Of a DNA stretch of 47,770 nucleotides, positions 1-9,648 are shown piece by piece (position 1 is the stretch's first letter; each line of letters opens with the position of its first letter). The DNA is from Prochlorococcus sp. scB243_496M6 (GTDB lineage Bacteria > Cyanobacteriota > Cyanobacteriia > PCC-6307 > Cyanobiaceae). The translations under genes were made by a program, and so were the position numbers. The stretch lies in assembly GCA_000635535.1 (NCBI GenBank), contig JFMF01000140.1, forward strand, positions 1 through 47,770, read 5' to 3'. The notes below the pieces were generated by a model, which saw only the letters and a list, made by a program, of their open reading frames with translations, did not search any database and was not told where the DNA came from.

Positions 1-183
1 TTTAATACAAGAGGTAAAGCTTTTAAAACTCTTAATCTTGATATTAATGGTTTATCAAGGGAAGAAATTATTCAACTTCTTTTAAGTGATGGCAAATTAA
101 TAAAAAGACCATTTTTGATTTACGAAGGAAAGAAAGTAATATTAGGTTTTAACGAAATTCAATATGAAAAACACCTTATATAA
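1..183 (+). CDS. ArsC/Spx-family protein, C-terminal fragment
   Basis: The reading frame is open from the first base and stops with TAA at 181-183, so only the last 60 residues are present. The end reads LIKRPFLIYEGKKVILGF, the typical C-terminal half of the arsenate reductase/Spx/YffB family: a thioredoxin-like fold in which 'KRP' contacts the partner. The family includes glutathione-dependent arsenate reductases and RNA-polymerase-binding regulators. The part with the active-site cysteine lies outside the window, so the two cannot be told apart. It is 29 bases upstream of lepB on the same strand and may be cotranscribed with it. Confidence 0.75.
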   Translation, partial: FNTRGKAFKTLNLDINGLSREEIIQLLLSDGKLIKRPFLIYEGKKVILGFNEIQYEKHLI

Positions 184-212
184 GCTTAAAAAATCAAGAC
201 TTTATTAATTTT

Positions 213-872
213 ATGACTACTTCTTTTAAAAGTTTTTTAAAAGAATGGGGTCTCCTCATTCTACTAACTTTTTTTGTTTCTTCTTGTAGATCATTTTTAG
301 CCGAACCACGTTATATCCCCTCTGGTTCAATGCTCCCAGAATTACAAATAAATGATAGGTTAATTATTGAAAAATTTTCACTAAGAAACTCTTTCCCAAA
401 AAGAGGAGATATTGTTGTTTTTAACTCACCTTACTCCTTTGACGAAAAACTAATTTCATCAAGATCTAAGCCTTTACCAAAAAAAAGATATTGTTTTTTT
501 ATGAGTTTTCCTCCAATTTCTTTTATTCCTGGTTTGAGGGATCAAGCTTGCGATGCCTATATTAAAAGAGTGGTGGCACTTCCAGGAGAAATTGTAAGTG
601 TAAACAATAAGGGTGAATTAATTATAAATAATAAATTAATTCCTGAACCATATGTCTCTTATAAATGTACATTATCGCTGTTTAATCAATGTGGTAAATT
701 TGAAAACATAAAAGTACCTGAAGATCATTTTTTAGTTCTAGGCGATAATAGGTCAAATAGCTGGGATGGAAGATATTGGCCTGGAAGTAAATTTCTTCAT
801 AAAAAGGAGATAATTGGTAAAGCATATTTCAGATTTTGGCCTCTTAGTCAAGTTGGCTTTTTTAATAATTAA
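213..872 (+). CDS. lepB: Signal peptidase I
   Basis: Membrane-bound serine protease that removes signal peptides from proteins crossing the plasma or thylakoid membrane. The 219-residue protein has one N-terminal membrane segment (about residues 12-25). The catalytic serine is in the box PSGSM (Ser39), the general-base lysine is in YIKRVVALPGE (about Lys118), and the C-terminal box LGDNRSNSWDGRYW is intact. Between box B and the lysine is an insert of about 35 residues with two cysteines, common in cyanobacterial forms. The ATG at 213 leaves a short cytoplasmic N-terminus and is the natural start. Confidence 0.93.
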   Translation: MTTSFKSFLKEWGLLILLTFFVSSCRSFLAEPRYIPSGSMLPELQINDRLIIEKFSLRNSFPKRGDIVVFNSPYSFDEKLISSRSKPLPKKRYCFFMSFPPISFIPGLRDQACDAYIKRVVALPGEIVSVNNKGELIINNKLIPEPYVSYKCTLSLFNQCGKFENIKVPEDHFLVLGDNRSNSWDGRYWPGSKFLHKKEIIGKAYFRFWPLSQVGFFNN

Positions 873-926
873 CCCCTTTGCCTGCACCTTACTTGATAAA
901 AATAAATTTTCAAAAAGAGTTTTAAT

Positions 927-2255
927 TTAAAGTGCACCTGAGGCAGTTGAATCAATTATTCCTCCTAGGTGGGTTGTAATGTTTAGAGCGCTAATCACAG
1001 GTGGCTTATTGGGATCATTAAAAAGGTCAATTATAGTTATGCCCCCATTACCTTGTTTTATCATCCAAATATTTGAATAATTAATGCCAAGGATCTTACA
1101 AATTAGAGTTTTATTGACTGCATCATGAGCAACTAGAAGACTTAGATCATTATCCTTTTGAGATGAACAGATTTTTTCAAAAGCTTCTACGGATCTTTCT
1201 GATACATCTTTTATAGATTCACCTTCGGGCATTATTACTACTTCTGGTTTATCATGCCAATTTTTTAGTAAAGCAGGCCACTTTTCTCTGATTTCTGCTT
1301 CCAATTTGCCCTCCCATAATCCGTGACTAATTTCTACAAGTGAATCTATTCTTTCTATTTTTAAATCTTTTCTATTTTGAAGGATAATTTGTGCAGTCTC
1401 AAAAGGCCTATGCATTGAACTTGAAAATGCCTTATTGAAAGCAATATTTCTCAAATATTCAAAAGTCTTTCTAGCTTGATCTTTTCCGTTTGCATTTAAA
1501 GGGATATCAATTTGGCCTTGAAATCTACCTTCTTTGTTCCAGTTAGTTTCACCATGCCTTATTAGAAATATTCTAGAATCTCCAATTTGATTTGTAATAT
1601 TTTTATTCAGATGGGAAGTTTGATTTAAGCATTCAATTTGGGTCTTGTAAGAGTTATCTTTCCTTGAAATATTTAGTATCGAGAGAGAAGCATTTTCTAA
1701 TCTTATTTTTCTAAAACCTTGCTTAGGCTTTCCTAATAAGAACAGTATTAAACATCTGAGAATTGCATTATGTCCAACAACTAAAATATTTACATCATCT
1801 TTGTCGAGATAAATTTTTAAAATATCTTCTACAAAATTTGTTGCTTGCAAAAATAACTCTTGAATTGGTTTATAAGTTTTATTGTCTTTTCTTTTTAAGA
1901 TTAGATTTTCTGGATCATTTTTCCATATAGGGTAAATTTCTGGAAATTTATTTTTTATTTCATCAATTTTCAGACCAGACCATTCACTAAGATCTACCTC
2001 TAGCAAATTATCATCGAATACAATATCTTGTTCTTTATTGAAGTTATTTTTAATTGTTATTGCAGTCTCTTTAGCTCTCACAAGTGGGGAGGAATATATT
2101 TTATCGAAGTTTATTTTTGATAATGCTCTTCCTGCTTTTTGGGCTTGTACATATCCTTCTTCAGTTAATAATGAATCGTCTGTTCTTCCTTGAATTAATC
2201 CTTTTGCATTGTAACTGCTTAGTCCATGCCTAACTAAAACTAATCTTATAGCCAT
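927..2255 (-). CDS. Double-domain histidine phosphatase (phosphoglycerate mutase family)
   Basis: The 442-residue protein is a tandem fusion of two histidine-phosphatase domains. The first opens with LVRHGLSSYN (about residues 6-15) and has its second histidine in VVGHN. The second opens with LIRHGETNWN (about residue 230) and has its second histidine in LVAHD. Each domain has the RHG phospho-acceptor histidine. Such fusions are usual in cyanobacteria and are often annotated GpmB or alpha-ribazole phosphatase (CobC). The true substrate, phosphoglycerate or another phosphoester, cannot be read from sequence. It is convergent with lepB and divergent from the CPBP protease gene. Confidence 0.88.
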   Translation of the reverse strand: MAIRLVLVRHGLSSYNAKGLIQGRTDDSLLTEEGYVQAQKAGRALSKINFDKIYSSPLVRAKETAITIKNNFNKEQDIVFDDNLLEVDLSEWSGLKIDEIKNKFPEIYPIWKNDPENLILKRKDNKTYKPIQELFLQATNFVEDILKIYLDKDDVNILVVGHNAILRCLILFLLGKPKQGFRKIRLENASLSILNISRKDNSYKTQIECLNQTSHLNKNITNQIGDSRIFLIRHGETNWNKEGRFQGQIDIPLNANGKDQARKTFEYLRNIAFNKAFSSSMHRPFETAQIILQNRKDLKIERIDSLVEISHGLWEGKLEAEIREKWPALLKNWHDKPEVVIMPEGESIKDVSERSVEAFEKICSSQKDNDLSLLVAHDAVNKTLICKILGINYSNIWMIKQGNGGITIIDLFNDPNKPPVISALNITTHLGGIIDSTASGAL

Positions 2256-2280
2256 TATATAAATTTGAAAATTAAGATAA

Positions 2281-2306
2281 TTTAATCATCTCATGGCGTG
2301 ATTAAA
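2281..2306. promoter_or_regulatory. Inverted repeat in divergent promoter region
   Basis: TTTAATCA and TGATTAAA form a perfect 8-base inverted repeat with a 10-base spacer, in the 116-base gap between the divergent phosphatase and CPBP protease genes. It could be an operator or a 5' hairpin. Only the symmetry is observed; no regulator is implied. Confidence 0.3.
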
Positions 2307-2371
2307 ATAGATACATAAATATAAAGAAATTCAATGATAACTAACTATAGTTTTCAACAATATAATAAGTT

Positions 2372-3733
2372 ATGATCTTTAAAAATATTTCCAAGTCAAA
2401 ATTCACTTTAGCTTTTATTTCTATAGTCATAACTTTTTTTGTATGGCAACAAGGCTTAAGAGATAGTTTGAATAGAGCATCTGTCTCATTTGATATTAGT
2501 CAAAAAGAGCAAGAAATTGTTGAATTATCTGTCCAATCAATACCTGTAAATCTAAGAAAATTTTTTATTATTAATGATCCTGTTGAACAAATAAATAAAT
2601 CACTCTCTGAGGCCTCATTTGAAGAGCTAACAGAGAGAAATAAATTAATTCGAATAATTACTTCAGAATCAACTGATCCTATAACCTATAAAAATATATC
2701 CAATGATTTTGAAAATAAAAACTTTAAATTTCTAATTGATGAAATAGAAAAAAAATCTAATAATAATTCTTATAATCCAAATTCTGATAAATTTGATTTA
2801 TTTAAAGGTGATAGATTTTTATATCACCTTATAAGCCGGAAGTTTGATTTTGACGATAGTGCATTAATAACAAAATCATTTTCAAGCAAAATGTTTTCAA
2901 AAATATTAGCAATAAGACTTATACCACTTTTAACAATAATTATTGGTTCTATTCTGGCTTTAAAAACATTATGGACCGCTATATCTTTGAAAAAGTTTGG
3001 CTGGCAAGAAATTCAATCCTTAGATTTAAAATTAATAGATATGGTCTTATTAATTGCAGGTGGATTTGTTGTTTTAGGAGAAGTGGTATCACCTTTGTTT
3101 TCTATCAGTTTGGTTGAACTTTTTTCTAAAAATATTTCTAATGAATTATCTCAATCTTTAAAAATATTCTTTGGATATCTTTTTATGGCAATTCCGCCAT
3201 TAGGGATAGTTTATTACCAAATTAAATCTTTGGATGGTGAATTTACTTTTAAAAAGGATTATTTACAGTTCAATATCTTGCCAATAAAATATGCAATTAT
3301 TCAGGGAATTAAAGGTTGGTTAACAATTGTCCCTTTTGTTTTATTGATCTCTCTAATTATGAATAGTCTGATAGATAATCAGAATGGTAGTAACCCTTTG
3401 CTGGAAATTGTGCTTAATAATAATAATTACTTATCATTTTTTCTATTATTTGTAACAACAACTCTATTAGCTCCTTTATTTGAGGAGATTATATTTCGCG
3501 GTATTTTACTGCCAACTCTTTCAAGAGATTTTGGAGTAATTTCGGGCATCATAGTTTCAGCTTTTATCTTTGCATTAGCCCATTTAAGTTTGGGAGAAAT
3601 GCCCCCATTATTTGTTCTAGGTATTGGATTAGCAATTACAAGAATTGCTTCAGGGAGTTTGTTTTCCTCAGTGATTATGCATTCTTTATGGAATGGATTG
3701 ACTTTTTTAAATTTGTTTTTATTGAGGATATAA
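2372..3733 (+). CDS. CPBP-family intramembrane metalloprotease
   Basis: A 453-residue membrane protein with an N-terminal membrane anchor (about residues 11-26), a roughly 150-residue soluble part, then several hydrophobic helices. The CPBP (CAAX protease/bacteriocin-processing, ABI) motifs lie near the C-terminus: FEEIIFRG holds the paired glutamates and arginine, FALAHLSLGE the first histidine, and HSLWNGL the last histidine and asparagine. The family includes Rce1-type glutamate intramembrane proteases. Its plant and cyanobacterial members are membrane proteins of unknown substrate. It stands alone between divergent and downstream neighbours. Confidence 0.9.
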   Translation: MIFKNISKSKFTLAFISIVITFFVWQQGLRDSLNRASVSFDISQKEQEIVELSVQSIPVNLRKFFIINDPVEQINKSLSEASFEELTERNKLIRIITSESTDPITYKNISNDFENKNFKFLIDEIEKKSNNNSYNPNSDKFDLFKGDRFLYHLISRKFDFDDSALITKSFSSKMFSKILAIRLIPLLTIIIGSILALKTLWTAISLKKFGWQEIQSLDLKLIDMVLLIAGGFVVLGEVVSPLFSISLVELFSKNISNELSQSLKIFFGYLFMAIPPLGIVYYQIKSLDGEFTFKKDYLQFNILPIKYAIIQGIKGWLTIVPFVLLISLIMNSLIDNQNGSNPLLEIVLNNNNYLSFFLLFVTTTLLAPLFEEIIFRGILLPTLSRDFGVISGIIVSAFIFALAHLSLGEMPPLFVLGIGLAITRIASGSLFSSVIMHSLWNGLTFLNLFLLRI

Positions 3734-3819
3734 AAGAATTATTTTTTTTACTTGCGAATCAAACAAAAAGATGTTTATTTAATTAATAACACTTATTTTA
3801 TTTAGATAATAAATCTTAG

Positions 3820-4248
3820 ATGAAACCTTATGGGAATCAACTTAATTTTAAAAAAAAAGTTTCATATGAAAGTAAAAAAAATTCTGAAAAAATATCCACA
3901 ATTAATATCAAATTAATACATCAAATTTTTGATACCATTAATATCTCTCTTTTAGTATTAATTTTCACCTTATTTTTCTTGTCTTTTAATAGTCAAAGAA
4001 AATGGTCAAATACATATAAAAACTTATCTAAAACAAGAGCTATTAATAACAATCTAATTGATTATATTTCTAAAATTGAGGAATTTTATATTAGTGAACT
4101 TGAATCTATCAATACTTTTAAAAAAACTAAACCGGAAGATTTAATCTATCTAGATAAACTTCCAGAAAAAAAAGAAAGTTTATTTAAGAAAAATTTAAGT
4201 AGTTTCATTGCAGGTTTTAGTGATAGCAAATATCAAAGGGGATATTGA
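3820..4248 (+). CDS. Small bitopic membrane protein upstream of ftsI (FtsL-like candidate)
   Basis: I do not recognise this 142-residue protein by family. It has a lysine-rich N-terminal tail of about 38 residues, one hydrophobic segment (about residues 40-58), then a charged stretch of about 80 residues (from QRKWSNTYKNLSK) with spaced leucines and isoleucines that could be a coiled coil. Its TGA stop overlaps the ATG of ftsI by one base (TGATG), which implies translational coupling. A short cytoplasmic tail, one membrane helix, a periplasmic coiled coil and a position directly ahead of the division transpeptidase are all as in FtsL. This assignment is inference from topology and gene order. 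Confidence 0.6.
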   Translation: MKPYGNQLNFKKKVSYESKKNSEKISTINIKLIHQIFDTINISLLVLIFTLFFLSFNSQRKWSNTYKNLSKTRAINNNLIDYISKIEEFYISELESINTFKKTKPEDLIYLDKLPEKKESLFKKNLSSFIAGFSDSKYQRGY

Positions 4249-5999
4249 TGAAAAAATACAAAAAAGTTGTTCGTCTAATACCCCTTGATCAAGGAAGATT
4301 TAAATTTCTCTATATTTTTAGCTTACTATTAATATTTTGTTTATTTGGTAGGTTAGTTAAATTGCAAGTCTTTAACGCTTCTGATTTGCAAAGGAAAGCT
4401 AGATTAATACAGTCTTCTAAAACTAACGCCTTAAAAAAAAGAAGAACTATTGTTGATAGAAATAATAGACTAATTGCTTACGATAAACCGCTCTATAAAT
4501 TATGGGCCCATCCAAAATATTTTAATTTTCCTGGTGATTCAATTAACAGAGTTCGCAGTATTGAAGAAGTTACAGAAAAATTGTCATCTATCTTGGATAT
4601 AAATGGTGATATACTCTTGCGTAAATTTAATAATAAAAATAGCGGTATCAAGCTTTTAGATAAAATTTCAGAAGAAAAGGCAGAAAAGATTAAGAACCTG
4701 CAAATAAGCGGACTTGATTTGTTTAAATATTCTCAAAGATATTATCCACAAGGGGAGCTTTATTCTAATCTTGTAGGTTTTGTTAATGATGAGAATAAGG
4801 CTTCAGCAGGCTTAGAGCTTCATTTAGATAATCAAATTAAAGTTTTTAATAAGAGTAATTTAATAAAAAGAGGAGGAGACGGAACTCCTCTCCCGGATAA
4901 TTCAGCCCCAGGTGATTTTATTTCTGATTACAAAAGTTTAGGCCTAACTATAGATTCCAAACTGCAGAAAGCGTCATTCAATGCATTATCAAAGCAAGTA
5001 AGTAAATGGAAAGCGAAGAAGGGATTTGCCATAGTTATGGATGTTAATAATGGCCGGATTCTTTCCTTGGTTACATTCCCATCATATGATCCAAATAAAT
5101 TTTGGCAGTATAATTCTGAACTCTTTAGAGGTTGGTATTCTCAAGATTTATTTGAGCCTGGTTCAACTTTTAAACCTATTAATCTTGCCTTAGCTTTAGA
5201 AGAAAAAGTAATCCAGAAAGATGGAGTAGTTGAAGATATTGGAGAGATTAAGGTTGGTGGATGGACACTTTCTAATTGGGATAAAAAAGGTAACGGATAC
5301 ATTGACTATCCAAAAGTATTACAGGTTTCAAGTAATGTTGGGATGGTAAAAATAATGCAAAATTTAGACCCCAAAATTTATTGGGATTGGCTAAAAAATT
5401 TAGGTATAAATAAAAATTTAGAGACTGACTTATTTGAATCAACTGCTGGCCAACTAAAGAGAAAAGATTTATTTGTAAATCAATCAATTGAGCCTGCCGT
5501 AACTTCTTTTGGTAAAGGGTTCTCAATCTCGCCACTTAAATTGGTTCAACTTCATGCGGCTCTTGCAAATGGTGGTTTTGAAGTTACTCCTCACGTAACC
5601 TCAACTTTTAAAGAAAGAGGTAATAAAAATCCAAAAAAACAATTTTTTTCACACGAAGTCTCCAAAACTGTTCTTGAATGGATGGAGAGTGTAGTTGATA
5701 AAGGTAGTGGATCTGGAGTGAAAATCGAGGGTTATAGGATAGCAGGGAAAACAGGTACTTCCCAAAAAGCCTTAAACGGTTCCTATACAAGCAAAAAAGT
5801 TTGTAGTTTTGTAGCGACCTTACCAGTTAACGATCCGAAATATACTGTCCTAGTAGTAGTTGATGAACCATCTAAATCTTTTGCATATGGTTCAACTGTA
5901 GCCGTGCCAGTTGCGAAAGAAATTATCGAGAGTTTGATAGTAATTGAAAAAATACCTCCCAAGATAAAAGATTATGGAATGATTGTTAAAAAACCCTAA
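4248..5999 (+). CDS. ftsI: Peptidoglycan transpeptidase FtsI (class B PBP)
   Basis: Division-specific penicillin-binding protein that cross-links septal peptidoglycan. It has a basic cytoplasmic tail, one membrane helix (about residues 20-37), the class B dimerisation domain (starting around RRTIVDRN) and the transpeptidase domain. The three active-site motifs are complete: STFK at about 306-309, SSN at about 361-363 and KTGT at about 501-504. The length, 583 residues, is normal. The frame also has a TTG at 4245, but the ATG at 4248 overlaps the previous stop codon and is preferred. Confidence 0.95.
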   Translation: MKKYKKVVRLIPLDQGRFKFLYIFSLLLIFCLFGRLVKLQVFNASDLQRKARLIQSSKTNALKKRRTIVDRNNRLIAYDKPLYKLWAHPKYFNFPGDSINRVRSIEEVTEKLSSILDINGDILLRKFNNKNSGIKLLDKISEEKAEKIKNLQISGLDLFKYSQRYYPQGELYSNLVGFVNDENKASAGLELHLDNQIKVFNKSNLIKRGGDGTPLPDNSAPGDFISDYKSLGLTIDSKLQKASFNALSKQVSKWKAKKGFAIVMDVNNGRILSLVTFPSYDPNKFWQYNSELFRGWYSQDLFEPGSTFKPINLALALEEKVIQKDGVVEDIGEIKVGGWTLSNWDKKGNGYIDYPKVLQVSSNVGMVKIMQNLDPKIYWDWLKNLGINKNLETDLFESTAGQLKRKDLFVNQSIEPAVTSFGKGFSISPLKLVQLHAALANGGFEVTPHVTSTFKERGNKNPKKQFFSHEVSKTVLEWMESVVDKGSGSGVKIEGYRIAGKTGTSQKALNGSYTSKKVCSFVATLPVNDPKYTVLVVVDEPSKSFAYGSTVAVPVAKEIIESLIVIEKIPPKIKDYGMIVKKP

Positions 6000-6089
6000 A
6001 ATTTTCCAATTTTATAAATATTTAGTTCATTATCTGATGATTTCATCTGGAATAAAAGCTAGTTTATGTATATACATGATTATCTAGAT

Positions 6090-7091
6090 ATGAAATCAAT
6101 TTTAGAACAATTGTCCTCAATGACGGTGGTTGTTGCTGATACTGGAGATTTAGATTCGATAAAAAAATTTCAACCAAGGGACGCTACTACCAACCCATCA
6201 CTAATACTTGCTGCTGCTAAGAACCCTGATTATGTAAAATTAATTGATAAAGCTTTAGACAGTTCAGAAAATGCATTGCCCCAAGGATTCTCCAAAATTG
6301 AATTAATCAAAGAAACTGTTGACCAAGTTTCAGTATTTTTTGGAAAAGAAATATTGAAAGTTATTTCAGGGCGCGTATCTACAGAAGTTGATGCAAGACT
6401 GAGCTTTGACACCGAAGCTACGGTAGAAAAAGCGAGAAAATTGATCAATCTTTACAAAAACTTTGGAATTGAAAAGGAAAGAGTTTTGATTAAGATTGCT
6501 GCAACTTGGGAGGGAATTAAGGCAGCTGAAATTTTGGAAGAAGAGGGTATTAAGTGTAACTTAACTTTGCTTTTTAACTTCTGCCAAGCAGTAACTTGTG
6601 CCAATGCAAAGATAACTCTAATTTCTCCGTTCGTTGGTCGTATATTGGATTGGCATAAAGCAAAAACTGGTAAAACCAGTTTTGTGGGTGCTGAAGACCC
6701 TGGAGTTATTTCGGTTACGCAAATATACAAGTACTTTAAAGAAAAGGGATTCAAGACAGAAGTAATGGGAGCGAGTTTTAGGAATCTTGATGAAATAAAA
6801 GAATTAGCAGGTTGCGATCTTTTAACAATCGCACCAAAATTTCTTGAGGAATTGAAAAAAGAAAAAGGAGAGTTAGTTCGAAAATTAGATGTAAGTACTC
6901 AAATAAATAATTCTATTGACTATAAATTTGAAGAAAAAGATTTCAGATTAAGTATGTTAGAAGATCAAATGGCAAGTGAAAAGCTTAGTGAAGGTATCAC
7001 TGGATTCAGTAAGGCTATAGAAGAATTGGAGGAACTGCTACTTAAGAGATATTCAGAGATTAAAAATTACAAATTGATTTCTGCTAACTAA
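6090..7091 (+). CDS. tal: Transaldolase
   Basis: Transfers a dihydroxyacetone unit between sedoheptulose 7-phosphate and glyceraldehyde 3-phosphate in the pentose phosphate pathway. Signatures are [11 protein letters not shown] near the N-terminus and [16 protein letters not shown], whose lysine forms the Schiff base. From the ATG at 6090 ([10 protein letters not shown]) it has 333 residues, the standard TalB-type length. An ATG at 6066 would add eight residues with no homology value. In marine picocyanobacteria and their phages this enzyme supports NADPH and ribose production in the dark. It is convergent with the geranylgeranyl-reductase-like gene. Confidence 0.95.
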   Translation: MKSILEQLSSMTVVVADTGDLDSIKKFQPRDATTNPSLILAAAKNPDYVKLIDKALDSSENALPQGFSKIELIKETVDQVSVFFGKEILKVISGRVSTEVDARLSFDTEATVEKARKLINLYKNFGIEKERVLIKIAATWEGIKAAEILEEEGIKCNLTLLFNFCQAVTCANAKITLISPFVGRILDWHKAKTGKTSFVGAEDPGVISVTQIYKYFKEKGFKTEVMGASFRNLDEIKELAGCDLLTIAPKFLEELKKEKGELVRKLDVSTQINNSIDYKFEEKDFRLSMLEDQMASEKLSEGITGFSKAIEELEELLLKRYSEIKNYKLISAN

Positions 7092-7115
7092 AGTTAAGTT
7101 TGAATTGAAAAAGGA

Positions 7116-8249
7116 TTAAGCCCCACTTTTGGTTAAAAGTCTTCTGATAGCTCTTTTTGCAATATCTTCATAACTCATTTCTCCTGATAATATTTGAGCA
7201 ATACGTTTGGGTGCTGTTTTTCTTTTGACTCCTAATTGATATCCAGTTTTGGGAAATCTATAAAATACTTGGGCTATTCTCCTTCCCCAAGCCATTGATT
7301 TCCCCCAAATGTTGTTAATTTTTTTCGTATAAAGATTTAAATCATCTACTTTTCCTGATAGAAACTGATCTATATATTCTGCAGCATAAAAACTGCTAAT
7401 TAAAGATGGTCTAATTCCTTCAGCTAAAAATGGATCACATAGAGATGCTGCATCACCAACCGCTAAAACTTTGTCTCCATTAATTGAGTTGAAGCCATTC
7501 CATATTCTCAGTTTCTTACTAATTGTTTTTTGAGGAAAATCATCAAAACCGAAGCTTCTGATTACTTGTCTATTTATAGCCTGATTTTCTAGGAGACCAT
7601 TATTTATAAAAGTACCTAAACCAATATTTAAGCTTTCTCTTAGGGGGAATGCCCATGCAAACCCATATTTTATAAATCCAAACTCAAATCTAACTGCATC
7701 TCTAGGGATTGCACCTAACCCTTTCAATCTTAATGAGATTGTGTTCGCAAATTTCGGTTTTCTTGGCCCTAAATTAAAATAACTTGCCCATTTCGATTGG
7801 GACCCATCTGCAATTACAAGAAATTCTGAAATATATTTTATTTTGTTATTGCAAGTAATTTCCCATTTATCATTTTTTTTTATAATTTTTTCTATCAATA
7901 ATGGTCTCATGATCTGAACTCCATTACTTAAGGACTCATCAAGTAATAATTGATCAAGTTTCTCTCTTTTAATAATCCAAAATGGCGATTCACCAGTCAG
8001 ATCAGCAGTTACATTATCTGTAGCTTTCCATCTGAATTCAACATTCTTAATTTTTGAGGCTATGGCATCTTTTATATCTAAAGGAAGAAATCTTTGCATT
8101 GAAGATGCCATCCCGCCTGCACATGGTTTGTAATCTTGGGATTTTTCTTTTTCGATAATTAAAACAGAATATCCTTTCTTTGATAGGTTAAGAGCGGTAG
8201 AAGATCCTGATAAACCTCCACCAATTATTACAACGTCAAAACCTATCAA
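7116..8249 (-). CDS. FAD-dependent geranylgeranyl-reductase-family oxidoreductase
   Basis: A 377-residue flavoprotein. The N-terminal dinucleotide fold [18 protein letters not shown] is followed by the acidic residue in IIEKE. PCAGGM (about residue 41) and the second FAD motif [19 protein letters not shown] are typical of the geranylgeranyl reductase superfamily, which includes ChlP and archaeal lipid reductases. It is shorter than ChlP (about 450 residues) and so is likely a paralogue reducing another isoprenoid or quinoid substrate; the exact reaction is unknown. Its ATG overlaps the frr stop by four bases, indicating coupling. Confidence 0.82.
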   Translation of the reverse strand: MIGFDVVIIGGGLSGSSTALNLSKKGYSVLIIEKEKSQDYKPCAGGMASSMQRFLPLDIKDAIASKIKNVEFRWKATDNVTADLTGESPFWIIKREKLDQLLLDESLSNGVQIMRPLLIEKIIKKNDKWEITCNNKIKYISEFLVIADGSQSKWASYFNLGPRKPKFANTISLRLKGLGAIPRDAVRFEFGFIKYGFAWAFPLRESLNIGLGTFINNGLLENQAINRQVIRSFGFDDFPQKTISKKLRIWNGFNSINGDKVLAVGDAASLCDPFLAEGIRPSLISSFYAAEYIDQFLSGKVDDLNLYTKKINNIWGKSMAWGRRIAQVFYRFPKTGYQLGVKRKTAPKRIAQILSGEMSYEDIAKRAIRRLLTKSGA

Positions 8250-8794
8250 ACTTTTAGAATTTCCTTTTCTTTTTCAGACAATTTAGTTTCTATTAAGGAA
8301 ATATATTTGTCAGTAATTTTCTGAATTTCAGATTGATTGTCTCTCGATTCATCAATAGAAATAAGGCCATCTTTTTCGTCTTTTTTTTCTTTATCAACAG
8401 CATCTCTTCTGATATTTCTTAAAGCTACTTTTCCTTCCTCTGCATATTTAGAGGCTAATTTACAAAATTCTTTTCTTCTTTCTTCTGTTAAAGGAGGAAC
8501 ATTTATTCTTATTACTTTCCCATCATTATTTGGAGTAATACCTAAATCGCTCATAGAAATAGATTTCTCTATCGCTTGCAAACATGAAATATCGAAAGGT
8601 TGTATTGAAATTGTTTGCGAATCAACAGTGCTTATAGTGGCAAGCGATTTGATTGGTGTTTCTGCTCCGTAGTACTCAACACTTACTCTGTCTAACAAGG
8701 AAGCATTAGCTCTGCCTGTCCTAATTGTATTAAAGTTTCTTTGTGTGGCTTCAATACTTTTATTCATATTTTCTTGAATTTCTTTTTTGTTCAT
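8246..8794 (-). CDS. frr: Ribosome recycling factor
   Basis: With EF-G it splits post-termination ribosomes. The 182-residue protein has the family signature early ([19 protein letters not shown]) and the three-helix bundle with KIRRDA-like [13 protein letters not shown] near residue 130. It follows pyrH by 22 bases on the minus strand, the widely conserved pyrH-frr order. Confidence 0.97.
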   Translation of the reverse strand: MNKKEIQENMNKSIEATQRNFNTIRTGRANASLLDRVSVEYYGAETPIKSLATISTVDSQTISIQPFDISCLQAIEKSISMSDLGITPNNDGKVIRINVPPLTEERRKEFCKLASKYAEEGKVALRNIRRDAVDKEKKDEKDGLISIDESRDNQSEIQKITDKYISLIETKLSEKEKEILKV

Positions 8795-8816
8795 AATTAA
8801 GAAAATTAAATGATCT

Positions 8817-9521
8817 CTAACTAATTAAAGATCCTATTGGCTCACCAGCAACAGCTTTAGAAATGTTTCCTTTTTTGAATATATCAAAAACCATAATTGG
8901 GATATTATTGTCTTTGCAAAGTGCAATCGCAGTACTGTCCATTACGGCAATTTCATCACTAAGAACTTGTTGATAACTGAGAGAGGAATATTTTTTTGCA
9001 TCTTTAAATTGATTAGGATCACGATCGTATACTCCATCAACTTTAGTAGCCTTCATAACTACTTCAGCGTTTATCTCGGCTGCTCTCAAAGCTGCCGTAG
9101 TATCGGTTGTAAAAAATGGATTTCCACATCCACCTCCGAAAACTACAACTCTACCTTTTTCTAAGTGCCTCATTGCTCTTCTTCTTATATAGGGTTCGGC
9201 AATTTCCTGCATTTCTATTGCAGTTTGAACTCTTGTTGCAACTCCTACTCTTTCTAAACCATCTTGAAGTGAAATAGCATTCATTACTGTTGCGAGCATC
9301 CCAACATAATCAGCTGTCGCTCTATCCATGCCATCTGCAGACCCTTTAAGGCCCCTGAAAATATTCCCACCCCCCACAACTATTGCAAGTTCTACATTAT
9401 TTTCGACTACTTTTGAAACATCCTCTGCAATTGACTGAACTATAGCAGGATCAATACCATATGGTTTTTCACCCATTAGTGCTTCACCACTAAGTTTTAA
9501 GAGAACTCTTTTGTAAGTCAT
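8817..9521 (-). CDS. pyrH: UMP kinase
   Basis: Phosphorylates UMP to UDP in pyrimidine synthesis. It belongs to the amino-acid-kinase fold: [13 protein letters not shown] at the N-terminus, the glycine-rich [22 protein letters not shown], and [13 protein letters not shown] for nucleotide binding. The length of 234 residues is normal. It is first in the minus-strand pyrH-frr-reductase run. Its promoter should lie in 9522-9648, which otherwise holds no gene. Confidence 0.97.
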   Translation of the reverse strand: MTYKRVLLKLSGEALMGEKPYGIDPAIVQSIAEDVSKVVENNVELAIVVGGGNIFRGLKGSADGMDRATADYVGMLATVMNAISLQDGLERVGVATRVQTAIEMQEIAEPYIRRRAMRHLEKGRVVVFGGGCGNPFFTTDTTAALRAAEINAEVVMKATKVDGVYDRDPNQFKDAKKYSSLSYQQVLSDEIAVMDSTAIALCKDNNIPIMVFDIFKKGNISKAVAGEPIGSLIS

Positions 9522-9648
9522 TCAATAATCGTACTCTTAAGACCTTAGCAAGTAAAAGCACCAAATTTATTTTTTGTTCAGATATTGCTTGCGTCTTTAA
9601 ACATTTCTAAATCTGCCTAAAGAAATTTTAAATAGTAATTTACCTTAA

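Noticed and set aside
5272..5790. Minus-strand open frames within ftsI, and similar frames opposite frr, pyrH, S1, cbbL and csoS2
   Set aside because: They mirror strongly supported coding genes and have no recognisable features of their own.
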